Origin: an uncultured cyanobacterium
Lineage (GTDB): Bacteria > Cyanobacteriota > Cyanobacteriia > PCC-6307 > Cyanobiaceae
Length of the DNA: 38,325 nucleotides
Assembly: GCA_903935205.1 (NCBI GenBank)
Contig: CAIZQU010000147.1
Location: 1-38,325 of the forward strand
Direction: 5' to 3'
Under the pieces are notes generated by a model, which worked only from the letters and a program-made list of their open reading frames with translations, had not been told where the DNA came from and searched no databases. Shown here piece after piece: positions 1 through 7,862 of this stretch. A program made the position numbers and the translations under genes. Every line of letters begins with the position of its first letter. The first letter of the stretch is position 1.

Positions 1-245
1 ATCCCAATGATCTTCCCGAGTTTCGCTGGATCAACATCCTACAGGGCAATCTGAAAACCAGCTTCAGCGGCACTTTTCATGCCTGTGATTATAATAAATA
101 TGCGAAACGCTATTTGGGTGCTTTCTGCTTCTTGTTCAACAGGCGCTTTAAGATGGCGGCAATGACGGAACGGATCGCCAATGCAGTCTGCGTGTGTAGG
201 CCTTACCCGGAGAGGGACCTGAGGTCTGCGGAGCTTCATGCGTAA
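1..245 (+). CDS. IS1595-family transposase, C-terminal fragment (runs off left edge)
   Basis: The reading frame beginning at base 3 is open from the window edge to the TAA at 243-245. It encodes about 80 residues that resemble the end of ISXO2/IS1595-type DDE transposases: a W-I-N-x-L-x-G-N-L-K-T segment, then G-T-F-H-A, a K-Y-A-K-R-Y-L stretch and the F-L-F-N-R-R-F block typical of the family's last conserved region. The beginning lies outside the window. The fragment is visibly richer in A and T than the rest of the window, which fits a mobile origin. Its stop codon is followed with no gap by the stop codon of the convergent SDR gene, so I see no room for a normal downstream inverted repeat. 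It could be an intact element cut by the window edge or a decayed copy. Recognition is by motif memory, not by a search. Confidence 0.75.
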   Translation, partial: PNDLPEFRWINILQGNLKTSFSGTFHACDYNKYAKRYLGAFCFLFNRRFKMAAMTERIANAVCVCRPYPERDLRSAELHA

Positions 246-992
246 TCAAGACCAGGCTTGAAGCCCCTGTTGCGGTTGCTCCGGGGAGCTGGTGATCTCC
301 ACGATGCGCCTGATCGAGGCAGGTGTGGCCAGGGCATCCAGGCAGACCCTGGCCACCAGCCTCCGCGACAGGCTGCCGCTCTCCTGGCCGCCGGCACCGC
401 TGAAGCGGATCCCCTCCCGATCCAGGTCCGCCTCCGTTTCCTTGAGGCCACCGGGCCGGACCACGGTCCAGTCGAGGTTGCTTTCGGCCAGCCAGCGCTC
501 GCCCAGCCCTTTCCAGACCAGAATCATCTCGAACAGGTTGAGGGGATGCAGCCAGCGACCACTGCACAGGGCGCTGACCAGCACCACCCGCCGCAGCTCC
601 ACCGCCTGGCAGGCCGCCACCTGATCGCGCACCGCCAGGGCGTCCACCTTGAGCGGGCCCAGCAGATCGATGGAAGGCCTCGCTCCGGTGGCGATCACCA
701 GGGCCTGACAGCCCTGCAAGGCCTGCCGCAGGGCCGCGGCATCGCTGAGTTCCAACCGCAGGATCTCAGCTCCGGCCAGCCCCTCAGGCACCGCCGAGCC
801 CGGCCGCAGCAGGGCTCGCACCGTCAGGCCCCGCCCGATCGCCTCCTGCACCACCCGCCAGCCCGTCTTGCCGGAGGCGCCACTGACGGCGATGGTGCGG
901 ATCGGACCCGGGCTGCCGGCCCCTGGAACCACCGCGTTGCCAGGGGTGAGCTCCGCAGCGCTGGCGGCGGGATCGGGCGGCGTGGAGGTCAT
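246..992 (-). CDS. NAD(P)-binding SDR/epimerase-like protein (atypical SDR)
   Basis: A 248-residue protein with an N-terminal Rossmann fold. The dinucleotide motif SGASGKTG lies near residue 40, followed by a strand-helix pattern with ALLRPGS (the Arg expected for NADP binding). An active-site-like segment VVLVSALCSG and the V-V-R-P-G-G block are typical of the atypical SDR group that includes Ycf39-like and flavin-reductase-like proteins. I place the start at the ATG at 990-992; the open frame continues 32 codons further upstream (to 1088), but that extension is Arg/Gly-rich and unlike the family. The substrate cannot be told from sequence. The stop TGA abuts the stop of the transposase fragment, so the mobile element has come up to, or replaced, the natural 3' end. 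About 140 bp separate the start from the end of the HD-GYP gene upstream on the same strand. Confidence 0.8.
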   Translation of the reverse strand: MTSTPPDPAASAAELTPGNAVVPGAGSPGPIRTIAVSGASGKTGWRVVQEAIGRGLTVRALLRPGSAVPEGLAGAEILRLELSDAAALRQALQGCQALVIATGARPSIDLLGPLKVDALAVRDQVAACQAVELRRVVLVSALCSGRWLHPLNLFEMILVWKGLGERWLAESNLDWTVVRPGGLKETEADLDREGIRFSGAGGQESGSLSRRLVARVCLDALATPASIRRIVEITSSPEQPQQGLQAWS

Positions 993-1134
993 GGCGTCCG
1001 GGCTGATCGGGCGATCGTATGCAGTGCAACGTCCAGCCAGGCGCTGGCGGTGCCAGCTGCCTCGGGGCAGCCGGCCTGCCCTTGCCATGGATCGGGAACG
1101 GCGGCGGCTTCGTCGGCCGGCGCTCCCTGCTGCT

Positions 1135-2322
1135 TCAACCCGCGAGCCTGACGCCCTCGCGGATCAGGCGTCGCTGTTCGTCCCGTCCCAGCAGCGCCTC
1201 GACACAACGTCCGTCCAGCTTGCCGCCCCGAACCATCCCCTGCAGGATCTCCATCGCCAGGCCATCGGCCAGGGCCTGTTTGTAGGGACGTTCCTGGGTC
1301 AGGGAGTCGTAGATGTCGGCCACGGCCACGATCCGTCCCGCCAGGCCTATCGCCTCCCCCCGCAGCCCCAGGGGATAACCGCTGCCATCCAGGCATTCGT
1401 GGTGTTGTCCCACCACCTCCCGCAGCCATTGCAGGCAGGGTTCGTGCTCCAGTTGGAACCCCTGCAGCAGCTGCTCGATCAGCGCCTGGCCGATGGTCAC
1501 ATGGGTGCGCATCAGCGCCAGCTCCACGGGGTCGAGCATGCCGGGCTTGAGCAACACCCGATCCGGGATGGCCAGCTTGCCCAGATCGTGCAGGGGAGCA
1601 AAGCGGGCCACCTCGTCGGCGAAACCGCTGGGCAGGGGGCGCTGGCGCTCCAGTTCCCGGCCGATCAGCAGGCAATAGCGCGCCACCCGCTCCAGGTGGC
1701 CCCCTGTGCCCGCATCCCGCAGGGCCACGATCTCTCGGAGCAGGTGGAGGCTGGTGTGCAGATCAGCGATGGCTCCCAGCCGCTCAGCCAGCCGCTGTTG
1801 CAGCAGGTTGAGGGGATGGTGCAGCGCTTCGAGCACCTCCGGCTGAAACACCGCCAGCCCGTCGCCATGGACGATCAGGAATCCGAGCAGCTGGCTGCCC
1901 CTCAGCAGCGGCAGGGTGAGCCGGGATCGCCAGGCGATCTGGGCGCTCCAGGGGTCATCGCCCCACCCGCCAGCGGCTTCGGCGCTCCGGTCATCGACGA
2001 TCGCCATCTGCCGCTTCTGGGCCAGGGCCATCAGGTCGGGCCTGGAGGCCAGGGCGATGGGGTCGCTGCCCGGGTGCTGGCTGTCCTGAGCCAGGGAGGG
2101 CCTCAACCGGTCGCTGTCCTGTTCGTGGCGCAGGAGGCCGACGCTGCCGATCGCTGGGCTGATCGAACGCAGCCTGGCGCGGCCCTGGCCCAACAGGGCT
2201 GCCAGCTCCCTGGGCGGTTGATCGTCCGCATCGTCCGCGCAGGCGGCCAGGGGTAGGAACCTGGGCACGGGATCTCGCGGACTGGCCTTGGGCAAGGTAG
2301 AGAGGGTGGCTTGGGTTGCCAA
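1135..2322 (-). CDS. HD-GYP domain protein, probable cyclic di-GMP phosphodiesterase
   Basis: The C-terminal half is a complete HD-GYP domain: GGHLERVARY, the metal-binding HD at residues 245-246 in HDLGKLAIPD, the HHExxDGxGYP signature as HHECLDGSGYP at residues 307-317, and a following VADIYDSLT-x-x-RPYK segment. All residues usually required for c-di-GMP hydrolysis are visible. The N-terminal part (about residues 45-165) has the strand/helix pattern of a GAF-like sensory domain (L-T-L-P-L-L-R-G-S-Q-L-L-G-F-L-I-V), but I am not certain of that. No membrane segment is seen, so it should be cytoplasmic. The start taken here is a TTG at 2320-2322; no ATG gives the whole N-terminal domain, so the exact start is uncertain. 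It probably lowers c-di-GMP in response to a ligand; the window also encodes YajQ, a family linked to c-di-GMP binding. Confidence 0.88.
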   Translation of the reverse strand: MATQATLSTLPKASPRDPVPRFLPLAACADDADDQPPRELAALLGQGRARLRSISPAIGSVGLLRHEQDSDRLRPSLAQDSQHPGSDPIALASRPDLMALAQKRQMAIVDDRSAEAAGGWGDDPWSAQIAWRSRLTLPLLRGSQLLGFLIVHGDGLAVFQPEVLEALHHPLNLLQQRLAERLGAIADLHTSLHLLREIVALRDAGTGGHLERVARYCLLIGRELERQRPLPSGFADEVARFAPLHDLGKLAIPDRVLLKPGMLDPVELALMRTHVTIGQALIEQLLQGFQLEHEPCLQWLREVVGQHHECLDGSGYPLGLRGEAIGLAGRIVAVADIYDSLTQERPYKQALADGLAMEILQGMVRGGKLDGRCVEALLGRDEQRRLIREGVRLAG

Positions 2323-2481
2323 TCGGCCGCCGGCCTTGCCGGGGGCGATTCAGCCCCGCTGGAGCGAGCAGATCAAGGCCCGTGCTGGGTTGCCTGCTGT
2401 CGCCGATCGATCTGGATGCCCTGGCGCCCGCCCCGCCGGGCCGATCGTGCCGAAGCTGACCCCTGGCGATAGCCGCGGACA

Positions 2482-3462
2482 TCACCTCGGCGGGGGCGGG
2501 GCCAGGGGTCGTCCAACCAGGGGGTGTCCAACCAGGGGGTGTCCAAACGGAGTGGGTTGACGCTGCAACCACTCCAGGGTGGCCCGATCGCGGGCGGAGG
2601 GTTTGAGCACCGGCACGGGGCCGGGGCTGGTGGCCAGGGCATCGGCGGCTTCGGGGCTGTGGCCCCAGAGGCCGAAGCCATGGCCCAGTTCATGCACGGC
2701 CGTGGCCTGGAGGGCTTCTGATCGCTGGCCGGGACTCAGCAGCACTTCCACCGAGGGCTCCAGTCGCCACTGGCCAGGCAGCCGCTCCACCGCCACCACC
2801 TGCAGCAGGGCCCGGCCATGGCTGGCCCGGGTCCGGCCTGCAGGATCCCTGGCCAGGGGGGGTCTGCGGCGCCAGACCCGCAGCTGGGCAGCCGTCCGGT
2901 CCTCGACCCGCCAGAGGGGCAGCAACTCCCTCCAGGCATCCAGGGCACCCAGAACAGCTCCATACCAGCGCCGCTCCCAGGGATCGTTGGCCTGGGTGGG
3001 CGGCTCGATCCACACACACCAATGGTTCAGGCGCGGCCAGCCGAAGGGGGTGCTGCGCAGGGACGCCGCGTAGCCCGGCGTTGCCTCGGCTGGCTCGGCA
3101 GCGCTGGCGGGAAGGGGTGGCGGCGGGGGGGCGGCGGCGGATGCCGGGGGGTGAACCAGCCCCTGGTTGGCACCCATCGCTGGGGGGGGCTCGGCGCTGA
3201 GCGGTTGGCTGGCCCGTGCCGGCGGACAGCGGAGATCGACCACGGGATGGGCAACTGCAGTGACTGCGAGCGTGGGGACGTCCGCCTGGGAGGGGATAGG
3301 GCTTTCCAAGGCGGGAGCCCGCTCGGGGCTGACCTGCCGCCTGGCCGTTCCAGGGGAGCCCAGGGCCTGGCTGGGGATGGCGAGGGCCAGCAACGGCAAG
3401 GCCACAACACCCATCCGTCGGAGGCCATCCGCTCGGATCAGGGAGATCACGCCGGACACCAT
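2482..3462 (-). CDS. Secreted metzincin-like zinc metalloprotease
   Basis: A 326-residue protein with a Sec-type signal peptide (basic RRM, then a VVALPLLALAIPSQALG hydrophobic core ending in ALG). The zinc site is HELGHGFGLWGHS, a full HExxHxxGxxH metzincin motif with catalytic Glu, near residue 273. The middle region carries the conserved tryptophan-rich segment upstream of matrixin-like domains. About 80 residues between signal and catalytic domain are Ala/Pro-rich and probably disordered. The start is the ATG at 3460-3462; an internal ATG at 3412-3414 would also leave a good signal peptide. The last residues are pentapeptide repeats (HPLVG twice, then RPLAP) encoded by a 15-bp tandem repeat. 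Substrate unknown; export to periplasm or outside is inferred. Similar short matrixin-like proteins occur in cyanobacteria, but I cannot name a characterised orthologue. Confidence 0.72.
   Translation of the reverse strand: MVSGVISLIRADGLRRMGVVALPLLALAIPSQALGSPGTARRQVSPERAPALESPIPSQADVPTLAVTAVAHPVVDLRCPPARASQPLSAEPPPAMGANQGLVHPPASAAAPPPPPLPASAAEPAEATPGYAASLRSTPFGWPRLNHWCVWIEPPTQANDPWERRWYGAVLGALDAWRELLPLWRVEDRTAAQLRVWRRRPPLARDPAGRTRASHGRALLQVVAVERLPGQWRLEPSVEVLLSPGQRSEALQATAVHELGHGFGLWGHSPEAADALATSPGPVPVLKPSARDRATLEWLQRQPTPFGHPLVGHPLVGRPLAPPPPR
2511..2555 (-). repeat. 15-bp tandem repeat at the 3' end of the metalloprotease gene
   Basis: Two identical copies of GTCCAACCAGGGGGT lie at 2511-2525 and 2526-2540, followed by a diverged third copy at 2541-2555. 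Read on the minus strand in the gene frame they give HPLVG-type pentapeptides close to the C-terminus. The period is the same as in the arrays in ggt, the oxoprolinase gene and the mnmD-like gene. Confidence 0.85.
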
Positions 3463-3606
3463 GGCGAGAGTGTTGGAGTCTCCTGGAGAGCCCTGGGACC
3501 TCGGATCGCCGTGAATCTGCCGATGGCTGCGCCGGTGGCTGGTCTGGGTTGGAGCCGCCAGGCTGATGGTGATGGCCAGGGGTCCAGCGGGGCTGTGGCC
3601 AGGGGG

Positions 3607-4098
3607 TCAGGCTGCGGGAAGTCCCACACCGCGGGCCATCAGGGAGGCGAGCAGGGGGACCAGGGCAAAGCCAACGATCTCGATGTTGAGAATCCAGCGC
3701 AGGCGTGTGGCAAGGGCTTCGCTCACCTTCGGCAGTTCGCCTTTGCGCAGTGGGATCGCCCAGAGGATGTAGGTGATCGTTGGGTAGAGGGAAAGGCCGC
3801 CCACGGCCAGATAGGTGCCCACTTTCCACCAGAACAGGGGATTGCTGGTGTAGAAGGCCGCTCCCTGGCCGAAGTGCAGCACTCGGGCGATGCCGCTGAG
3901 CAGCAGGGCAAGGGCAGCAATGCCGTACACCACATCGGTGATCACCATCAGAATGGCGTCCTGGCGGTTGGGATCGGGGCGGATCAGCCGACGCTCCAGC
4001 ACCAGTGCCGCGAAGCAGAGCATGAAGCTGAGGTAGTGGACGTAGGCAACGCCCGCACTGGCGAATACCGGTCCGGAAGCGGCAAGGGAACCAGCCAT
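3607..4098 (-). CDS. DUF2214-like integral membrane protein
   Basis: A 163-residue hydrophobic protein with four likely transmembrane helices: VAYVHYLSFMLCFAALVLE, VITDVVYGIAALALLLSGI, a helix around VGTYLAVGGLSLYPTITYIL, and a last one ILNIEIVGFALVPLLASLMA. The order of motifs (His and Tyr in helix 1, E-R-R-L loop, D-x-x-Y-G-I-A-A, G-K-G-A-x-F-Y-x-x-N-P-x-F-W-x-K in the centre) matches the DUF2214 family of bacterial inner-membrane proteins of unknown function. The start is set at the ATG at 4096-4098, which begins directly before the first helix; the frame is open much further upstream but that extension looks like antisense of a promoter region. It is transcribed divergently from the sigma factor gene. 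No function can be assigned. Confidence 0.78.
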   Translation of the reverse strand: MAGSLAASGPVFASAGVAYVHYLSFMLCFAALVLERRLIRPDPNRQDAILMVITDVVYGIAALALLLSGIARVLHFGQGAAFYTSNPLFWWKVGTYLAVGGLSLYPTITYILWAIPLRKGELPKVSEALATRLRWILNIEIVGFALVPLLASLMARGVGLPAA

Positions 4099-4545
4099 CG
4101 CGTCGAGGGGGCAGCATTGACGGCAGAACGTAGCGGGAAACCTCCCGCGGTCGGTGGTCGTCCCCTGGCTCCGTCTCCCAGCGGGCGGCGGCCTGGCTGA
4201 GCGAGCGGCAGCGTGCTGATCCCGGATCGGGGCATCGTCCGAGGCGGCGCCAGGGCGGCCGGGATCGTGCTCCAGCCAGCAATGATCCAGGGGGGTCGGC
4301 CCCATGACCGGGTCGTGGAGGTCGGCTGGCGGCGCCTGAGACAGGTCCGGACAAATCGGCAGCGGCCGGGCTGAATAGCGAAGCAAAACGAAAGTTATTC
4401 TGCTGTAAACCCGCAGAATTTTATCAGCAATATGGAAGAGAAGGCAAAGGGAATCCGAATGCAATCCGAAACTTGGAAGCCTTTCCGCTACTTCGCTGTT
4501 TTTGGCCAATCAAGACTAGTTTCATTAAACTTCCACCACCGCCGC
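4099..4545. other. Divergent intergenic region, AT-rich, likely promoters
   Basis: No convincing gene. From about 4380 to 4540 the sequence is much richer in A and T than its surroundings, as expected for a regulatory region. A 6-bp inverted repeat (TTCTGC ... GCAGAA) lies near 4398-4418. A TTGGCC hexamer at 4503-4508 with an A/T-rich ATTAAA about 16 bases further on could be the -35/-10 of the sigma factor gene; this is a guess from pattern only. Confidence 0.35.
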
Positions 4546-5466
4546 ATGGCTAGTTCCCTTAGCGCCTTCCTGGGTGAGATCGGTCGCCACCAGTTGCTCA
4601 CCCCCGAGCAGGAGCTGACCCTTGGCCGCAAGGTGCAGGCCATGATCAGTCTGCAGGAGCGCTGTTCCGTGGCTGGCGGCAGCGGCCCGGCCTGCGATTA
4701 CGACGATCTCGAGCGCCGCACCCTGCGCAGCGGGGAACGGGCCAAGCAGCAGATGATCACGGCCAACCTGCGCTTGGTGGTGAATCTGGCCAAGCGTTAC
4801 CAGGGCAAGGGCCTTGATCTGCTCGATCTGATCCAGGAGGGAACGATCGGCCTGACCCGGGCCGTCGAGAAATATGACCCCACCCGCGGCCATCGCTTCA
4901 GCACTTATGCCTACTGGTGGATCCGCCAGGGGTTGAACCGGGCCCTCTCCACCCAGAGCCGCACGATCCGGATTCCGGTCAACGTCAATGAGAAGCTCAC
5001 CCGGCTGCGGGCGGCGAAGGCCCGCCATCTTCAGGCCAATGGCATCGGTCCCACCACCCGCGAGCTTGCCCTGGCCCTCGATCTTCCCCGTGAGGAGGTT
5101 GAGGAGCTGCTGGCCTGTGAGCTGCGCAGTGTGACCGTGAGTCTGCAAGGGGCCGTGCGCTCCAAGGCCGATCCCTCCGAGCTGGTCGATGTGCTTCCCA
5201 GCGACGAGTTGCCCCCCATGGAGCGGGCGGAGCTGGCCGAGCGCAGCGATTCCGTCTGGACCCTGCTGGAGCGCGCCAACCTCACCCCCAAGGAGCGCAC
5301 GGTGGTGATGCTGCGCTTCGGTCTCGACGGCAGCAACGAGTGGCGCACCCTCGCCGAGGTGGCCCGTCAGCTCTCCTGCAGCCGTGAGTACTGCCGCCAG
5401 GTGGTGCAGCGGGCCTTGCGCAAGCTGCGCAAGACCGGCATCGAGACGGGGCTGGTGGACGGCTGA
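4546..5466 (+). CDS. Group 2 RNA polymerase sigma-70 factor (RpoD-like)
   Basis: A 306-residue sigma factor with all regions needed for promoter recognition. Region 1.2: LSAFLGEIGRHQLLTPEQE. Region 2: MITANLRLVVNLAKRYQGKG and LDLIQEGTIGLTRAVEKYDP (core binding and -10 recognition), then the FSTYAYWWIRQ block. Region 3: SRTIRIPVNVNEKLTRLR. Region 4: LTPKERTVVMLRFGL and the DNA-binding helix-turn-helix LAEVARQLSCSREYCRQVVQ. There is no long N-terminal region 1.1, as expected for the non-essential group 2 factors that cyanobacteria use for stress and circadian output. The start is placed at the ATG at 4546, just before region 1.2; two in-frame ATGs further upstream (4432, 4459) would add an unconserved tail. 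It is followed after 126 bp by a YkvA-like gene on the same strand. Which stress it serves cannot be read from sequence. Confidence 0.93.
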   Translation: MASSLSAFLGEIGRHQLLTPEQELTLGRKVQAMISLQERCSVAGGSGPACDYDDLERRTLRSGERAKQQMITANLRLVVNLAKRYQGKGLDLLDLIQEGTIGLTRAVEKYDPTRGHRFSTYAYWWIRQGLNRALSTQSRTIRIPVNVNEKLTRLRAAKARHLQANGIGPTTRELALALDLPREEVEELLACELRSVTVSLQGAVRSKADPSELVDVLPSDELPPMERAELAERSDSVWTLLERANLTPKERTVVMLRFGLDGSNEWRTLAEVARQLSCSREYCRQVVQRALRKLRKTGIETGLVDG

Positions 5467-5592
5467 GGCCTGCGGTCGCCAGTCCCGGGAACCGCACCAG
5501 CCAGGGGGACAACCGCCCTGTCCCGAACCGGCCAACCCCCTGGAGACTGCATCCGTTGTCGCCCCAGTGGCGCGCCATCCGAGGAGTCCACC

Positions 5593-5976
5593 ATGTCCGC
5601 CGCTACCCAGGCCGCGGGCCCGAACGGCCAGACCAGTCTCGACCCCGAAGTGCTTCCGGGCACGGTGGTCGATGAGGCGCTGCTGGTCCGCCTGCTGCGC
5701 CGTGCTGGCCGCACCATCGCCCGTCCAGCCCTCGAATGCTTCGAGATGCTGCTCGATGGCGGCACCCCGCACCAGGCCCGTCTGACGGTGCTGGCCGCCC
5801 TGACCTATCTGTTGCTGCCGCTGGATCTGATCCCCGATTTCATCCCCGCCGCTGGTTTCAGCGACGACCTGGTGGCGATCACCGCCCTGCTCGGGCTCTG
5901 CACGCGTCATCTCACCCCTGCGATCAAACAGCGGGCCCAGCGCAGACTGGACCAGTGGTTTCCCCAGCGCCGCTGA
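5593..5976 (+). CDS. YkvA family protein (DUF1232)
   Basis: A 127-residue protein whose C-terminal 60 residues match the DUF1232/YkvA domain: a hydrophobic helix LAALTYLLLPLDLIPDFIP followed by G-F-S-D-D-L-V-A-I-T-A-L. The P-x-D-L-I-P-D-x-I-P core is diagnostic. The domain occurs in small, probably membrane-associated proteins of unknown function; one predicted transmembrane helix includes this motif. The N-terminal 35 residues are polar and variable. The following hypothetical gene begins 15 bases after its stop, so the two are probably cotranscribed. Confidence 0.85.
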   Translation: MSAATQAAGPNGQTSLDPEVLPGTVVDEALLVRLLRRAGRTIARPALECFEMLLDGGTPHQARLTVLAALTYLLLPLDLIPDFIPAAGFSDDLVAITALLGLCTRHLTPAIKQRAQRRLDQWFPQRR

Positions 5977-5991
5977 GCGCCGCCCGCAGCG

Positions 5992-6342
5992 ATGCCCTCC
6001 CCAGGCACCTCCCTCAATCCCGAACAGCTGGACGATCTCCAGGCGTTCCTGAGGGACTGGCTCCGCCATGCCGGCCGTACCCAGGCAGACCTGCGCCGGG
6101 CCCTGCGGGTCCCTTCGATCCGCATGCCCGTGTTGCTGGAGGAACTGCAGCGGGTCCATAGCCAGCAGGGTCTGGCCGGACTGGCCGACCGGCTGTGTTC
6201 GGTCGAGGCCCTCTGGCAGGCCGAGGATGGTGGATCCCGGGGGGGCGTTGGGGGCGACGAGGACGATCCCCTGGCAGACAGCTTTGGTCAGCTCGATCTC
6301 CTGCTTGAGGAAATCCGCCAGGACGGACCTCCATCAGGGTGA
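5992..6342 (+). CDS. Conserved-type hypothetical protein, helical, acidic tail
   Basis: A 116-residue soluble protein that I cannot assign. It starts 15 bases after the YkvA gene. The first 80 residues look alpha-helical, with a segment (TQADLRRALRVPSIRMPVLLEEL) that has the spacing of a helix-turn-helix and resembles a small regulatory fold, though this is weak evidence. The last 30 residues are Gly/Asp/Glu-rich, ending in an amphipathic helix LDLLLEEIRQD. The start ATG is the first in the frame after the upstream gene. No signal peptide or membrane segment. The codon pattern (strong G/C at third positions) supports a real gene. Confidence 0.6.
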   Translation: MPSPGTSLNPEQLDDLQAFLRDWLRHAGRTQADLRRALRVPSIRMPVLLEELQRVHSQQGLAGLADRLCSVEALWQAEDGGSRGGVGGDEDDPLADSFGQLDLLLEEIRQDGPPSG

Positions 6343-6398
6343 GAAGCCTCTCCCCTGATTAACTTGCGACCACACTCGATCCCTTTTCCTTGGCTGCC

Positions 6399-6674
6399 AT
6401 GCGACCGATCCCCAGCCCCCCTGTCTTCGGCTCCAGGCCGCAGCGCCTTGCCATCTGGCTGGCGGCGTTGGTGGTGTTTGCCGCTGGCCAGGCAGCCAGC
6501 GCCCAGTCCGAGAGCTACATGCTCAAACCGGGCAGCAAGGTTGGTCCCGCCACCAAGGTGAAGCCCACCGACTGCGTGACCCAGCCCGATGGGACGGTGA
6601 CCTGCAACACCAAGCTGGTCAACCCCGTCGGCGATACCCCCGCCAAACCAAGCTTTTCACCGTTCAAGAACTGA
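6399..6674 (+). CDS. Small secreted protein of unknown function
   Basis: A 91-residue protein with a clear signal peptide: Arg-containing start, hydrophobic core LAIWLAALVVFAAGQAASA and an Ala-x-Ala cleavage site. The mature part is about 55 residues, polar and Lys/Pro-rich, with two cysteines nine residues apart in C-V-T-Q-P-D-G-T-V-T-C, which could form a disulphide in the periplasm. I start at the ATG at 6399; a TTG three codons earlier is also in frame. It is convergent with the Nif11-cupin gene, whose stop lies 21 bases beyond. Not recognised further. Confidence 0.6.
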   Translation: MRPIPSPPVFGSRPQRLAIWLAALVVFAAGQAASAQSESYMLKPGSKVGPATKVKPTDCVTQPDGTVTCNTKLVNPVGDTPAKPSFSPFKN

Positions 6675-6695
6675 TCGGTACCCTCGGCGGGCCGT

Positions 6696-7265
6696 TCAAC
6701 CCGCTGTCGATCCGGCCCCGGTCGGCTCCCCCCAGAACAGGGCCAGCCAGATCGTGCCGGGGTCCCCATCGCTGGCCTCCAGCCGGTGGCGCCGATGGGG
6801 TCGCAGATAAAGGCTGTCGCCCCGGTTGAGCATGCGGGCGGCCTCCTCATCTTCGAAGCGGAGCCGGGCGCTGCCCTGGAGCAGGCAGACCCATTCGTGC
6901 TCCCGCTGGTCGTACCAGAACCCCTCGGGGCTGGATGCCAGGCACGAATGGATCCTCTCCAGGCGCCAGCCAGCTCCGGCCAGCAGCTGTTCGCTGCGCT
7001 CCTGGCCGGGGGCCGGGGCGGAGCCGGCCAGCAGGTTGCCATCGCCGCTGGCACCGGGCGCTGCCTCGCCCCAGCGGCGGCCGATCGCGAAGCCTTCCGC
7101 CATCGCCAGATCCACCACCTCCTGATGGTGGCTGCAGGCAGCGAGCCGCCGGCGCAACGAGGGATCGGCCTCCACCCGAGTCGCGAAGGCGCTCAGGGCC
7201 TGCACCTTGGCCAGAAACTGCTGCAGATCGGCTTCGGCCATCACCGAATCGGCGAGGATGGCCAT
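6696..7265 (-). CDS. Nif11 domain / cupin domain fusion protein
   Basis: A 189-residue two-domain protein. Residues about 9-70 (ADLQQFLAKVQALSAFATRV ... EVVDLAMAEGFAIG) match the Nif11/N-terminal leader-like fold known from nitrile-hydratase-like leader peptides and Nif11 proteins of cyanobacteria: short helices with the closing A-x-x-x-G-F pattern. Residues about 105-180 form a cupin: W-Y-D-Q-R-E-H-E-W-V-C-L-L-Q-G-S-A-R-L, L-N-R-G-D-S-L-Y-L-R-P-H-R-R-H-R-L, with several His and a Glu positioned as metal ligands. The start at 7265 is chosen because AGGAG sits five bases upstream; an alternative ATG at 7283 overlaps the stop of the GNAT gene as TGATG. There is no double-glycine cleavage site between the domains, so it is more likely a stand-alone enzyme or sensor than a peptide precursor. 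Confidence 0.8.
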   Translation of the reverse strand: MAILADSVMAEADLQQFLAKVQALSAFATRVEADPSLRRRLAACSHHQEVVDLAMAEGFAIGRRWGEAAPGASGDGNLLAGSAPAPGQERSEQLLAGAGWRLERIHSCLASSPEGFWYDQREHEWVCLLQGSARLRFEDEEAARMLNRGDSLYLRPHRRHRLEASDGDPGTIWLALFWGEPTGAGSTAG

Positions 7266-7282
7266 CCTGGCTCCTGGCCGCA

Positions 7283-7804
7283 TCAGATCAGGGATCGCCG
7301 CATCCGCCAGCGCACGAACGCCACACCGGCGTAGAGGGCGGTCTCCTCCGCCTCGGTGGACCAACCCAGCCGTTCCAGCAGGGGGCGCGACAGCTGGCTG
7401 GCCTCCGTGCGCAGACCTGGCACCCCCGAGGCCCTGGCCTGGTCCTCCAGCGCCCGCAGCAGGGCCGTGGCCCGTCCCTGGCGGCAGGAGCGACCGCGGC
7501 AATAGAGCAGCGAGAGGCGATCGAGGGGATCGAGCAGGCCGAAGGCCTCAATGCTGCCTCCGGAGCTGGCGCAGCTCACCAGGCCCAGGCCCCGCTGCAG
7601 AGCCTGGCTCAGCTCCTCGGAGTTGCGCGGGTGACCAGACCAGGCCCGTATCTGCTCGGCGTTGTAAAGACCGCTGGCCTGGCTGAGCACCGCATCGCGA
7701 TAGACCTCCGCGACCTGCTCGGCATCGGCGGTGGCCTGCAACGGCCTGAGCCAAAGATGGCCTGGGGTGATGTCCGGGGGCTCGGCAGCGCGGCTGGATG
7801 GCAT
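7283..7804 (-). CDS. GNAT family N-acetyltransferase
   Basis: A 173-residue protein with a GNAT layout: an N-terminal strand LWLRPLQATADAEQVAEVYR (motif C), a central strand with FGLLDPLDRLSLLYCRGRS, the acetyl-CoA pyrophosphate loop CRQGRATALLRALEDQAR (R/Q-x-x-G-x-A), and a C-terminal L-L-E-R-L-G-W-S segment typical of motif B. The first ATG at 7804 is used. The stop TGA overlaps the upstream in-frame ATG of the Nif11-cupin gene, so the two are very likely one transcription unit. It diverges from the cytochrome gene with 58 bp between them. The acceptor substrate is unknown. Confidence 0.82.
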   Translation of the reverse strand: MPSSRAAEPPDITPGHLWLRPLQATADAEQVAEVYRDAVLSQASGLYNAEQIRAWSGHPRNSEELSQALQRGLGLVSCASSGGSIEAFGLLDPLDRLSLLYCRGRSCRQGRATALLRALEDQARASGVPGLRTEASQLSRPLLERLGWSTEAEETALYAGVAFVRWRMRRSLI

Positions 7805-7862
7805 GGTTCGGGCAGGGCTGGTCTCCAGCTCTTAGCCTGAAAGTGATCAGCAGCATGCGGCG

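Noticed and set aside
868-2256. 462-residue plus-strand frame opposite the HD-GYP gene
   Set aside because: Antisense shadow: no recognisable motif, Gln/Gly-rich, while the minus strand has a complete HD-GYP domain.
4525-6159. 544-residue minus-strand frame opposite sigma factor and YkvA
   Set aside because: Shadow in high-GC DNA; the plus strand carries well-known domains over the same stretch.
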